Part shown: positions 8,255-15,823 of the stretch, one piece after another
Numbering within the stretch: position 1 is the stretch's first letter
How the letters are laid out: each line of letters starts with the position of its first letter
Assembly (NCBI GenBank): GCA_031254035.1
Contig: JAIRVF010000030.1
Location: 1 to 40,575, forward strand
DNA length: 40,575 bases
From: Paenibacillus sp.
GTDB taxonomy: Bacteria > Bacillota > Bacilli > Paenibacillales > Paenibacillaceae
Reading direction: 5' to 3'
The notes under the pieces: generated by a model
Database searches by the model: none
Told to the model about the DNA's origin: nothing
The model's input: only the letters and a program-made list of their open reading frames with translations
Translations under genes and position numbers: made by a program

Positions 8255-9383
8255 GTTGGAACAGAAATTGCAAAGATCGAACAAAGAACATCCGGCAAGC
8301 GTGCCTCAGATTGTACGAAATCGTCAAGAAGCCGTATATGCTTCACTCGATGGTATAAGCGTTGAACCGGATCAGAATATGAGGTGGGACCAAAAAAGAA
8401 ACGGCAGGCGTTTACGTCGGACCTGGATTGCGGGATCGGTGGCGGCTGCGGTACTTGGGTTCATAGGCAGCGGTTTTATTTCGCCGGTGATGGCGGAGTC
8501 TTTGCGGGAAATTCCGCTTGTCGGCAGCTTATATCAATTTACCGATGATTTAGGATTCAGGACCGCGGAGAAACGCGGACTGACATCGATCGTAGGCGCG
8601 CAGCAAACACATGAGGGAATACGTCTCAGCATTCCTGGCGTTGTTTATGACGGAACCCGTCTTTCTTTCGAGCTGAAACGAGATGGCGAAGGATTGCGGA
8701 GCGGATTATCGGGATTTTCTCGGGATGGCAAGGTCTATAAAGGAGAGGAAAAAGGCACCGTGAAGGGAGTTGAAATCTCGATAAACGGTCAGCCTTTGGG
8801 CCCTTACCACGTGATGTTCAAGCCGCAAGAAGATCCGGATACCGAGTTGTTTACAATCACCGATCGCACCTTTATCGATGAAAACTCGCCGATGCTGCCA
8901 GAACAGTTTGACATGCATGCTAAATTTACGCTGGAAGGCGTGAATTCGCCGTATGAGCTGGATATTCCCATCCGTAAAAGCAAAGAGAATCCGCGAATTC
9001 TAACCCCTAATCTGAATAAAAAGGCAGATGGAATCGACATTGCTTTGAAAAAGGCGCAGCTGACGTCGCTTTCGACGCGGTTGCAGTTCATCATCAAAGG
9101 TACGGGCGAAGATCAGCAACTGTTAAGTTATGATATCGTGGATGATAAGGGGAAGAAGCTGGGACTCATCATGGGAGCGTCGGAAAGTAGGGACGGGAAT
9201 ACAATAGTGGATTATGTGGTCGACCCGGCCGATCTAAACGCTTCTTCCATTATAATAAAGCCTTATTTCCCGGTCTTTAAGAACGAAGCCGCCAAGACAG
9301 GGGAATTCCAGCTGGACAAGGAAGGGAATCTGGTAAAGCGCGAGGTTGCTGGGCTTGAGATGACGGTTCCTATAAATCGCTAA
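8241..9383 (+). CDS. DUF4179-type membrane anti-sigma factor, partner of the second ECF sigma
   Basis: A 380-residue protein with a cytoplasmic sigma-binding N-terminus of about 60 residues, one membrane segment at about 61-83, and an extracytoplasmic domain. Just after the membrane segment comes SLREIPLVGSLYQFTDDLGFRTAEKRG, the typical DUF4179 signature (iPxvGSxfxxxxDxGlxtA). The start at 8241 has AGAAGGGGG about 9 nt upstream and lies inside the sigma gene; an in-frame ATG at 8211 is less likely. It probably releases the sigma factor on an envelope signal. The ligand is unknown. Confidence 0.88.
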   Translation: MDRFELEQKLQRSNKEHPASVPQIVRNRQEAVYASLDGISVEPDQNMRWDQKRNGRRLRRTWIAGSVAAAVLGFIGSGFISPVMAESLREIPLVGSLYQFTDDLGFRTAEKRGLTSIVGAQQTHEGIRLSIPGVVYDGTRLSFELKRDGEGLRSGLSGFSRDGKVYKGEEKGTVKGVEISINGQPLGPYHVMFKPQEDPDTELFTITDRTFIDENSPMLPEQFDMHAKFTLEGVNSPYELDIPIRKSKENPRILTPNLNKKADGIDIALKKAQLTSLSTRLQFIIKGTGEDQQLLSYDIVDDKGKKLGLIMGASESRDGNTIVDYVVDPADLNASSIIIKPYFPVFKNEAAKTGEFQLDKEGNLVKREVAGLEMTVPINR

Positions 9384-9450
9384 CCTAATATGAACTAAGG
9401 CTTTGGATATCTATGATAGTTTAGCAAAACCTCTGAATTTACTTATTTAA

Positions 9451-9493
9451 AATGGAGTGGTGCGCGTTTCCGGCGGGCACACTCCATTTTTTT
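9451..9493 (+). terminator. Terminator after the second sigma/anti-sigma pair
   Basis: A 9-bp stem (9451-9459 with 9480-9488), GC-rich loop of 20 nt, followed by a run of T to 9493. Confidence 0.85.
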
Positions 9494-9548
9494 GTTTTGG
9501 GTGATATCAAATTAATGGGACGGAGGGAAAAAAATGAAAATATAAGTT

Positions 9549-9575
9549 TGAAACTTTTTTATCGCCTTCTCTGTC
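9549..9575 (+). promoter_or_regulatory. Candidate ECF promoter of the third sigma gene
   Basis: TGAAAC (9549-9554), 17 nt including a T-run, then TGTC (9572-9575). TGAAAC with a T-rich spacer is typical of ECF promoters (SigW/SigV/SigX type), though the -10 is imperfect. It lies 60 nt upstream of the start, suggesting autoregulation. Confidence 0.4.
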
Positions 9576-9634
9576 TAACGAGCACAACAACAAGCAAGGC
9601 TATTAACAAAGCGCAAGTGCTTAATTCATGATCC

Positions 9635-10168
9635 ATGGGGGTGAACAAACTGAACACAGAATACTCGAAATTAACCGAACAGCAGTTCAGCGAAAGGATC
9701 GAGGCCTCTAAAGAAAAACTCTACCGTTTTGCTTTCTGTTATGTGAAAAACGAACAGGAGGCTTTGGAAATCGTATCTGAAGCAACGTACAAAGCGTATC
9801 TCTCCTATACAAAATTGAAAAACCCGGAGTATTTTGATACTTGGATCAGTCGGATTGTGATCAACTGCGCCATGGACCATATAAAAAGAAATAAAAAATA
9901 TACCTATATGGAAGATAATGTAGTGGAGTTTTCCGCAAAAGAAGATCCGGTTTCATTAGAGGAAAAATGGGATCTCTATCAGGCGCTGGATCGGCTGAAG
10001 CCGGAAGATAAAGCTTTTATTATATTGAAATATTTTGAGGACCAGCGGTTTAAGGATATGGCGGAAGTGTTGTCCATGCCGGAAAACACCGTCAAAACCA
10101 AGCTATACCGGATTCTGGACAAACTAAGAAAACATTTAATCAAAGAAGAAGAGGTGGACCTCACATGA
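9635..10168 (+). CDS. ECF-type RNA polymerase sigma factor (third of three), SigV-like
   Basis: A 177-residue sigma factor. Region 2 is at about 22-85 (KEKLYRFAFCYVKNEQEALEIVSEATYKAY, FDTWISRIVINCAMDHIKRNKK). Region 4 is at about 115-168 (LDRLKPEDKAFIILKYFEDQRFKDMAEVLSMPENTVKTKLYRILDKLRKHL). The start is uncertain. The ATG at 9635 has no ribosome site, whereas GGGGGTGA immediately after it would be well placed for initiation at the CTG at 9650. The gene ends in an ATGA overlap with the anti-sigma gene. Confidence 0.92.
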   Translation: MGVNKLNTEYSKLTEQQFSERIEASKEKLYRFAFCYVKNEQEALEIVSEATYKAYLSYTKLKNPEYFDTWISRIVINCAMDHIKRNKKYTYMEDNVVEFSAKEDPVSLEEKWDLYQALDRLKPEDKAFIILKYFEDQRFKDMAEVLSMPENTVKTKLYRILDKLRKHLIKEEEVDLT

Positions 10169-11016
10169 ATGGAAAAGAACGTTACGAAAATATAGAAATA
10201 CCTCCCCGACTCTCGGGAGTTATTCATGAAGCTACAAAGCGGGGGCGAAACCATAAACGGAACATGAGGCTGCTTCGCGGCTCATCCACTCTTGTAGCTG
10301 CTTGCGCAGCCCTCATGATTACCGTCAATGTACCGAGCGTGGCTATGGCTTTATCCGATGTGCCTGTCGTGGGATCGATTGTTAAAGTTTTGCAGATTGG
10401 TAGCGGTGGAGAACGCACAGACGGCGTTTCCGTTACAACAACGGTTCAGGAGAATACACTTAATATCAATTTTACGATCGCTGGGGAGCAAACCGCGAGT
10501 GCGCCAGCTTATACAGTCGATCATAAGGAAGCGCCAAATCGTCTGATCTTTACTTTTAATGGCGTCCGGGACTTGGATGTTGCGAAGCTGAAGCAGGACA
10601 TTCAGTCACTCTCAAACGTAAAAGATGTCTATAGCAATGTCATTCTGGATGATTCCGCAGTCCGGTTTGTGGTGGAACTGAAAGACAACGTTGATTATTC
10701 CGTGTCGGAATACCAGCAGCCTGGATATATTCAGCTCAAGCTTTTTGGCGCAGCGGAAAAGAAAAAAGCCCATGAGGTTTTCTATGTCCGGAGCCAGGAG
10801 ATGGAGCTTGGTGAAATGTTGGGCATCCTCGACGAGCAGTATGGACAGGATGGCAGCACCGTCATTAAAACAAAAACCGGAAATTATATCTTGGCGATCG
10901 GCGGCTTCGAGTCGCGTGCTGAAGCGGAGGAACTGCTTCATAAATTGTCCGCCCGTGAGGATTACAACGAGCCGCTTCAAGTGGACAGCTGGATGAGTAA
11001 TGAGAATCCGCAGTAA
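10165..11016 (+). CDS. Membrane anti-sigma factor with AMIN-like and SPOR-like external regions
   Basis: A 283-residue partner of the third sigma factor, starting at an ATGA overlap. The N-terminus of about 37 residues is cytoplasmic, the membrane segment is at about 38-60, and ALSDVPVVGSIVKVLQIG follows, again DUF4179-like. The external part looks different from the other two anti-sigma proteins. About 105-200 (RLIFTFNGVRDLDV, VRFVVELKD, QPGYIQLKLF) resembles an AMIN-type beta domain. The end (GNYILAIGGFESRAEAEELLHKL) resembles a SPOR-like repeat. Both domain types bind cell-wall material, so wall sensing is an inference. Domain calls are by eye. Confidence 0.8.
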   Translation: MNGKERYENIEIPPRLSGVIHEATKRGRNHKRNMRLLRGSSTLVAACAALMITVNVPSVAMALSDVPVVGSIVKVLQIGSGGERTDGVSVTTTVQENTLNINFTIAGEQTASAPAYTVDHKEAPNRLIFTFNGVRDLDVAKLKQDIQSLSNVKDVYSNVILDDSAVRFVVELKDNVDYSVSEYQQPGYIQLKLFGAAEKKKAHEVFYVRSQEMELGEMLGILDEQYGQDGSTVIKTKTGNYILAIGGFESRAEAEELLHKLSAREDYNEPLQVDSWMSNENPQ

Positions 11017-11040
11017 GATTTTGTACGAGATGGCTGTTGC

Positions 11041-11074
11041 GGGACCTGATCGTTCTTCCGACCGATCAGGTCCC
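11041..11074 (+). terminator. GC-rich hairpin after the third sigma/anti-sigma pair
   Basis: A perfect 12-bp stem (11041-11052 with 11063-11074), 10-nt loop, starting 24 nt after the stop codon. There is no good T-tract, so termination may rely on the second hairpin at 11183-11223. Confidence 0.55.
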
Positions 11075-11182
11075 CTTCGCCTCCTCGCATATTAGTTTTT
11101 AGTAGGGGCTTCGGGCGTCGGTATCAGAGCGGTATCAATTTCTGATTTGTCCGAGTTCCATGGGTATCAGTTGTTTGCATTG

Positions 11183-11223
11183 AAAAAGAGTCAGGGGCGA
11201 GTTTACTTGCCCTGGCTCTTTTT
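11183..11223 (+). terminator. Rho-independent terminator
   Basis: The stem is AAAAAGAGTCAGGGGC with GCCCTGGCTCTTTTT, with one wobble and one bulge, ending in a T-run. It closes the sigma operon or acts as an insulator before the small ORF at 11371. Between 11075 and 11182 nothing else convincing was seen, only three GGTATCA words. Confidence 0.75.
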
Positions 11224-11298
11224 GGCAGCTGCCGGATACTATCATATATCCATACAGCCTCGGAATTATGAATAGTGTAAGCTATTTTCAAAGCCTCA

Positions 11299-11307
11299 TG
11301 GTAAAAT
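11299..11307 (+). promoter_or_regulatory. Candidate extended -10 promoter of the small toxin-like ORF
   Basis: TGGTAAAAT is a TGn extended -10 box. No good -35 is seen. Transcription would start near 11314, giving a leader of about 57 nt. Confidence 0.4.
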
Positions 11308-11348
11308 AGGCTAGGGACTTAAAGCGGTGGAGCGGTCACGGCGTAGCA

Positions 11349-11365
11349 CACTCCGGAAGGAGGTG
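11349..11365 (+). promoter_or_regulatory. Ribosome binding site held in a GGAA-tetraloop hairpin
   Basis: CACTCC (11349-11354) can pair with GGAGGTG (11359-11365) across a GGAA loop, with one bulged G. The paired strand is the near-perfect Shine-Dalgarno of the ORF starting at 11371. Such masking is a known feature of type I toxin mRNAs. Confidence 0.5.
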
Positions 11366-11370
11366 TTGCC

Positions 11371-11499
11371 ATGGCCGCACTTGTGGCGCTACTGGATATC
11401 CTTAAATGGATCGCTACCATACTAAGCCTGGTGTTTAGTATTCGGAAGCTCTATCGATGGATCAAACGGAAGCTGAACAAGCGAAAACCCACCGCATAA
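11371..11499 (+). CDS. 42-residue hydrophobic cationic peptide, type I toxin-like
   Basis: ATG at 11371 follows GGAAGGAGGTG by 5 nt. The product begins MAALVALLDILKWIATIL, has one hydrophobic helix at about 3-24, then a very basic tail (IRKLYRWIKRKLNKRKPTA). There is no signal-peptide cleavage site. Size, topology and charge fit membrane-acting type I toxins (BsrG/TxpA-like in kind, not in sequence) or leaderless bacteriocins. Context favours a toxin. The ribosome site is in a hairpin, the mRNA can pair 11337-11344 with 11547-11554, a convergent promoter lies at 11650-11678, and both transcripts would overlap at their 3' ends. No sequence family is recognised. Confidence 0.6.
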   Translation: MAALVALLDILKWIATILSLVFSIRKLYRWIKRKLNKRKPTA

Positions 11500-11520
11500 G
11501 GTTGGACGCCTTCGGTGGGT
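11487..11520. terminator. Bidirectional hairpin at the end of the small ORF
   Basis: Outer stem ACCCACCG/CGGTGGGT (11487-11494 with 11513-11520), inner stem AAGG/CCTT. It overlaps the stop codon of the ORF. The minus-strand side is followed by TTTCGC and the plus-strand side by TCTTCG, so it could end the antisense RNA and fold the 3' end of the mRNA. Confidence 0.55.
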
Positions 11521-11578
11521 TCTTCGTTAAGATAAATTAACTTAGCACGCCGTGGGGTTTCACAGCCTTTTGTCCCTG

Positions 11579-11616
11579 AGAGTCTTCACCGTTCGCAGCG
11601 GTGGAGGCTCTTTTTA
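11579..11616 (+). terminator. Terminator of the small-ORF mRNA
   Basis: A 13-bp stem (11579-11591 with 11599-11611, two G-U pairs) and T-run. Its 3' arm repeats the word AGCGGTGGAG found in the 5' leader at 11323-11332, so the 5' arm could pair with either. Confidence 0.75.
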
Positions 11617-11649
11617 GTGTATGCCGAGAAATTGTTTCTTTATACTTAA

Positions 11650-11678
11650 ATTCTATCATTTGTCCGCTACTGGATCAA
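11650..11678 (-). promoter_or_regulatory. Strong candidate SigA promoter of the antisense RNA
   Basis: On the minus strand TTGATC (11678-11673), 17-nt spacer, TAGAAT (11655-11650), preceded by TGA as an extended -10. It points back into the small ORF and has no ORF of its own downstream. Confidence 0.6.
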
Positions 11679-11984
11679 CTGATTTGAAAGGGGAACTGCG
11701 CCAGGCAAATACCGGCAGCGGGAAGATAATCTGTTCCCAAAGTCCGGCTGCACGGCAAAAGGGCCTCGAGCCTTTATGGGATACCCCTATTCTTGAAATG
11801 GATATATAACGGATATACAAGATATATAACGATAAATGCGATCATTTAGATTAGGTCGGCACGGACCTGAAGTGTTTTATAGTATTTTTCTATTTATGAA
11901 GCTTGAATATGATCACTTTGTTAGTCATTATTGGAAATTTGGCAATTGCTATTTGGTTCAATCATAATTAGTTCATGACAAAAA

Positions 11985-12164
11985 GCGAAAGTAGCGGAGG
12001 GGACGGAATCGTTCTGTAGCATCGGAAGCGTTCGCCTAAAAGCTTTCCGAAGGAAAGCTAGCATTGGAAGCATACGCTGTCTCTGGATTTCTCCCCTAGG
12101 TGGAGCTAAATTCAAGAAATCCGGAGACAACAGCGATCGGAAGAACGATCCGTACCCGCAGCGG
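11985..12164 (+). repeat. Structured intergenic repeat, copy 1
   Basis: This 180-nt element begins GCGAAAGTAGCGGAGGGGAC and ends CCGCAGCGG, and recurs at 22794-22934. Outer stem: 12003-12015 with 12142-12153, one bulge. Inner 15-bp stem: 12078-12092 with 12115-12129. It carries an extra hairpin (AGCTTTCC-GAA-GGAAAGCT, 12041-12059) that copy 2 lacks internally. It lies in the 11617-12201 gap, which holds no supported gene besides the antisense promoter, just past the 3' end of the sugar-binding lipoprotein gene. It could be a structured RNA or a miniature mobile repeat. Confidence 0.7.
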
Positions 12165-12201
12165 CCACCCCGCCAATGCCAGGAACTAAAGTTTGAGCCT
12201 C

Positions 12202-13731
12202 TTACTTACCGCTCATTTTTTTATGATAAGCTTCAGTCATTTCATTCGCCACCTGCTTGAGGGTTGGATCATTACGCAGCTGCTCGATGAGCTTGTCATA
12301 ATTTTCAATCGTATCTTTGCCAATGATGACCTTCGTGCGCATATCACTTACTTTTTTCGAAATCTCAGGATAGTATTTGTTGTAGGCTTCCGAATACAGC
12401 TCGTTGCTAGGGTACGGCGTCTTGATCTTTTTGCGCTCATTCACGATTTCGACGTTGCGGTTATAGACGTCATCCGGCATGCCGACGGCGCCAATCGACA
12501 TATCGTCGCTGATCAGGTGGACCAGATTATTCATGTTGCCGTCACCCAAATGGTCCGTTTCGCTTTGAGGTGTTGGTATTTTACGGCCATTCTCGACGTT
12601 GTAGTGCACGCCTTCGATTCCGTAAGTAGCCAGCTCATTTCCTTCTTTACCGTAGGCGTAGTCGAAAAATTCCAGAATCTTTTTCACCTTTGCCTCGGGA
12701 ACCTTTTTAGGAATCAGATAGACACCGTAGTATGGGGATCCCGATGGGGTATATTTCTCCCCGCTGACATTTTCTAGATACGTGATCGGCATGTAGTCGG
12801 CTGTCGGAACTACTTCATGGATTTTGGAGCCGGTTACCCAGGCATGGTTCATGGATTGGGAGGTACCGCCCGAATTGCCGCCGCGGATCAGGTCAACCGT
12901 TTGTGAGTATTTCATGATGGCAAAGTCTTTCGGGAATAGTCCTGCGTCATAAGCCTTTTTGATCCAAAGTACGGCGTCGCGGGATGCATCCTCGGTAATC
13001 GTAGGAACGAGTTTGTCATCCTTGACCTTCCACTGGCCTTGAACCCCGTTGAATACACCGTACACGAAGCCCATGGTGTCGGGATTAGCCGCGTATGAAA
13101 TTTCATCCGCCTGGCCATTTCCGTTCGGGTCTTTTTCTTTAAAGGCTTTCAACACGTCGAAAAATTGATCCATATTGGTTGGCGTTTGCAGTCCCAGCTT
13201 ATCCATCCAGTCCTTGCGCAGGATCGGGAATGCGCCGCCGCCGTAGCTCGGATAATAACGCGGAATGACGTAGTTTTTGCCGTTTACCTTGGAATCACTC
13301 CACATTTCCTCCAGGTTCGGCGCACTGAGATTTTTGTAGTCCTTGATAAACGGGGACAAATCCCAGAAAACGCCCTGCTGGATCATCTTTTGCAGCTGCG
13401 GATTGACCAGGGATTCCACGAATGTCACTTCGGGCAGATCACCGGAGGCTAGCATAACATTGATTTTTTCCTCGGAAGTGGACGGCGATAGCCATGTGAT
13501 ATCCAGCTTGGTGTTGGTGCGTTTCTCAAATTCTTTCCAAATCACATTGGTATTGTCAATAAATTCGGTGGCGTAGTTCAACGTTTGCATCTGGATTTTC
13601 GTCGGTTCGGAAGAGCCACTAGATGCACCCTTGGAACCGCCGCAGGCCGTCAGCAGCACGCTTGTGCCCAGCACGATCAACATGGATTTCATAAGCACGG
13701 ATTTCTTGATCTGTTTTCTAGTTGGATTCAT
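12202..13731 (-). CDS. Sugar ABC transporter substrate-binding lipoprotein, LplA/YtcQ-like
   Basis: A 509-residue extracellular lipoprotein that captures a sugar for the two permeases encoded upstream. The signal peptide ends in the lipobox LTAC with lipidated Cys30, followed by a Gly/Ser linker. The body shows family 1 binding-protein features (MLASGDLPEVTFVES, FPILRKDWMDKLGLQTPTNMDQF, ADEISYAANPDTMGFVYGVFNG). AAAGGAGG lies 9 nt before the ATG. It is the last gene of a three-gene minus-strand operon, 46 nt after the second permease. No ATPase gene is present, which is usual for this class because a shared MsmX-type ATPase serves many importers. The substrate is unknown; an oligosaccharide is likely. 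Confidence 0.9.
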   Translation of the reverse strand: MNPTRKQIKKSVLMKSMLIVLGTSVLLTACGGSKGASSGSSEPTKIQMQTLNYATEFIDNTNVIWKEFEKRTNTKLDITWLSPSTSEEKINVMLASGDLPEVTFVESLVNPQLQKMIQQGVFWDLSPFIKDYKNLSAPNLEEMWSDSKVNGKNYVIPRYYPSYGGGAFPILRKDWMDKLGLQTPTNMDQFFDVLKAFKEKDPNGNGQADEISYAANPDTMGFVYGVFNGVQGQWKVKDDKLVPTITEDASRDAVLWIKKAYDAGLFPKDFAIMKYSQTVDLIRGGNSGGTSQSMNHAWVTGSKIHEVVPTADYMPITYLENVSGEKYTPSGSPYYGVYLIPKKVPEAKVKKILEFFDYAYGKEGNELATYGIEGVHYNVENGRKIPTPQSETDHLGDGNMNNLVHLISDDMSIGAVGMPDDVYNRNVEIVNERKKIKTPYPSNELYSEAYNKYYPEISKKVSDMRTKVIIGKDTIENYDKLIEQLRNDPTLKQVANEMTEAYHKKMSGK

Positions 13732-13777
13732 TTTCTATAACCTCCTTTTGATTTGGCGATACTTGTATATCCATCCA

Positions 13778-14674
13778 TCATTCCTTTACAGATCCGACCA
13801 TGGCGCCTGTCGCAAAATGCTTCTGTAGGAACGGATACACCAACATGATGGGAATGGTTGCAATGACGACCGCAGCCATTTTCAAGGTTTCTGTCGGCAG
13901 CTGACGGTTCATTTGCAAGGACACGCTCTGGCTGTTGCCTCCGCCGCCCATGGTGGTCGGGTCGACAAGCATGTTTTGCAGAAGCACCTGCAGCGGCCAT
14001 TTCGACTGCTCATTGATGAACATAATGCCGTTAAAATAGGTGTTCCAATAACCCACGGCAAAAAAGAGTCCAAAGGCGACAATCGCCGGCAGCGAGAGCG
14101 GAATAATGATCCGCCAGAACACGCTGATTTCGGTACAACCGTCAATGCGGGCGGCTTCATCGAGACTGTCCGGTATGCTGTCAAAAAAACCTTTCATCAA
14201 AAGCACATACCATCCGCCCGTCAGCGAAGGGAGAATGAGAGACCAGACGCTATCGATCAGGCCGAGGTTTCTCACAACCATATATAAGGGGACAAGCCCC
14301 GGAGTAAACAAGAAGGTCAGCAGGATCATGAACATCATCGTTTTGCGGAAACGGAGTCGCCGGCAGGAGATGGCATATGCCAATCCCCCCGTGACGAGCA
14401 GACTGAGTGCCGTTCCGACCGTCGCCAGGAAAACACTAACCATCAGGGAATTTACGAACAAGCCGTTACCTAGCAGATATTTATAGGCGTCGAGTGACCA
14501 CTGCCGCGGCCACAGGATCAAATCGCGAGTGTAATATTCGGTTGGATCGGTGAATGAAAGCACGATGGTGTAGTAAATCGGGAAGATCATCACCAAGCTG
14601 ATTAGGATCAGAAGCCCGAGATTGGTTACGTTGAACAGGCGGTCCTTCCAGGTGTTTTGCAGCTGCATGATCAT
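13778..14674 (-). CDS. Carbohydrate ABC transporter permease, LplC/YtcP-like
   Basis: A 298-residue inner-membrane permease of the MalG type with about six membrane segments. The ATPase-coupling EAA loop is visible as EAARIDGCTEISVFWRIIIPLSLPAI at about 195-220. The N-terminal part (FNVTNLGLLILISLVMIFPIYYTIVLSFTDP) and the end (FLQKHFATGAMVGSVKE) are typical of the LplC/YtcP subgroup. AAAGGAG lies 11 nt before ATG 14674; the second ATG at 14668 is also possible. It forms the channel with the product of the preceding gene, whose stop is 21 nt upstream. Confidence 0.92.
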   Translation of the reverse strand: MIMQLQNTWKDRLFNVTNLGLLILISLVMIFPIYYTIVLSFTDPTEYYTRDLILWPRQWSLDAYKYLLGNGLFVNSLMVSVFLATVGTALSLLVTGGLAYAISCRRLRFRKTMMFMILLTFLFTPGLVPLYMVVRNLGLIDSVWSLILPSLTGGWYVLLMKGFFDSIPDSLDEAARIDGCTEISVFWRIIIPLSLPAIVAFGLFFAVGYWNTYFNGIMFINEQSKWPLQVLLQNMLVDPTTMGGGGNSQSVSLQMNRQLPTETLKMAAVVIATIPIMLVYPFLQKHFATGAMVGSVKE

Positions 14675-14695
14675 GTTAGGTGGTTCTCCTTTCCG

Positions 14696-15640
14696 CTAAT
14701 ATAAGCTTTCCTCGCCGAAGCGCTTGGCGGTTTTATTTGCGCCGACGACCAGAATGACGCCCACGATGGATTTGAACAACCCGATCGCGGTGCTGTAGCT
14801 GAATTCGCCCTGCCGGATGCCGACACGGTATACGTAAGTATCGAATACTTCTGCCACCTGGGTGACTGCGGCGTTCATCATCAGGTAAACCTGCTCGAAG
14901 CCAGTATCCATGATCGTGCCGAGGCGGAGAATGAACAGAATCATAATGACGTTCCGCATCGCCGGCAGTGTGATATGCCACATGCGGCGGAAACGTCCGG
15001 CGCCGTCGATAACGGCCGCTTCATATTGCTGCGGATCGACGCCGGCAATGGCGGCAAGGAAGATGATCGTTCCCCAGCCGACCTCTTTCCAGATCGACTG
15101 CGCGGTCAGCATTCCCCAGAAATAATTCGGATTGGATAAAATATCGATCGTGTCCTTATTCATCGAAGTCAGCAGCTTATTAAACAAGCCCTCGGACTGG
15201 GAAAACATAAGGAAAGTGAGCCCGTATATCAGCACCCAGGACAGGAAATGGGGGATATAGATCAGGGATTGCACAGTTCTTTTCATGATAAGGCTGCGGA
15301 CCTCGTTCAGCATGAGCGCAAGGATGATCGGCGCCGGGAAGAAGAAAATCAGGTTCATAACACTGATACCCAGCGTATTGCGCAGCAGAATCCAGAAATC
15401 CGGATTCGAGAAAAACCGGGTGAAATGCTCAAACCCGACCCACTTGCTCCCGGTGATCCCGAGGTATGGGGAGTAGTCCTGGAAACCGATGATCAAGTTG
15501 GTGATGGGAATATATTTGAAGATGATGAAAAATAAAATGCCTGGCAGAGCCAGCAAATACAGGTACCTATCACGTTTTAAATCCGGCCATACCGGCCGTT
15601 TAGGATCTTGCGCCTTCGATTGGGGCCTACGAGTTCGCAT
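14696..15640 (-). CDS. Carbohydrate ABC transporter permease, LplB/YteP-like
   Basis: A 314-residue permease of the MalF type and first gene of the importer operon. It has a basic N-terminus, a first membrane segment at about 30-50 (LYLLALPGILFFIIFKYIP), the subgroup signature NLIIGFQDYSPYLGITGSKWVGFEHF, and the EAA loop EAAVIDGAGRFRRMWHITLPAM. The end (ANKTAKRFGEESLY) is characteristic of LplB/YteP proteins. A GAGGT site lies upstream of the ATG. The operon probably starts at a promoter at 15686-15714 overlapped by a cre-like palindrome, and is divergent from an AraC-type regulator. Confidence 0.92.
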   Translation of the reverse strand: MRTRRPQSKAQDPKRPVWPDLKRDRYLYLLALPGILFFIIFKYIPITNLIIGFQDYSPYLGITGSKWVGFEHFTRFFSNPDFWILLRNTLGISVMNLIFFFPAPIILALMLNEVRSLIMKRTVQSLIYIPHFLSWVLIYGLTFLMFSQSEGLFNKLLTSMNKDTIDILSNPNYFWGMLTAQSIWKEVGWGTIIFLAAIAGVDPQQYEAAVIDGAGRFRRMWHITLPAMRNVIMILFILRLGTIMDTGFEQVYLMMNAAVTQVAEVFDTYVYRVGIRQGEFSYSTAIGLFKSIVGVILVVGANKTAKRFGEESLY

Positions 15641-15685
15641 CTGTTTACCTCGCTTTCTTTGGGTCAGAAGTTAACGCATAAGCAA

Positions 15686-15714
15686 AATGTAAGGGCTTAC
15701 ATCGTTTTCGGCAA
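15686..15714 (-). promoter_or_regulatory. Candidate promoter of the sugar importer operon
   Basis: On the minus strand TTGCCG (15714-15709), 17-nt spacer, TACATT (15691-15686). Both boxes match consensus at 4 of 6. The -10 box lies within the palindrome at 15687-15702, a good layout for repression. Confidence 0.4.
15687..15702. promoter_or_regulatory. cre-like palindromic operator
   Basis: ATGTAAG-GG-CTTACAT is a perfect 7-bp inverted repeat. The core TGTAAGGGCTTACA matches the CcpA cre consensus TGWAARCGYTWWCW at 13 of 14 positions, the exception being one of the central CG bases. It suggests catabolite repression or binding by another LacI-type regulator. Confidence 0.5.
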
Positions 15715-15823
15715 TTCGATTTTATTTCAGGCGTGGCAAACGGCTTGAACATCCGTTGTTACAAGTATTCTCGGGACATCATTTCAGGCGATTGCACTTT
15801 TTTGACGGGCGATTTTTCGGAAG

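Larger units (their letters stand above)
11480..11643 (-). ncRNA. Predicted antisense RNA (type I antitoxin-like)
   Basis: A minus-strand transcript is predicted from about 11643, set by the promoter at 11650-11678, to the hairpin at 11487-11520, whose minus-strand side is followed by TTTCGC. It would be about 165 nt and cover the last codons and the 3' untranslated region of the small ORF. This matches the 3'-overlap layout of bsrG/SR4 and txpA/RatA. No expression evidence is available. Confidence 0.45.

Noticed and set aside
11120..11169. Three GGTATCA words resembling iterons
   Set aside because: Spacing is irregular (11 and 32 nt) and there is no replication gene nearby; chance is a fair explanation.
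11621..11809. 62-codon plus-strand ORF
   Set aside because: No ribosome site; it overlies the antisense promoter at 11650-11678 and has no coding-like composition.
12193..12777. 194-codon plus-strand ORF over the lipoprotein gene
   Set aside because: It is antisense to a clear substrate-binding lipoprotein, with no ribosome site or recognisable family.
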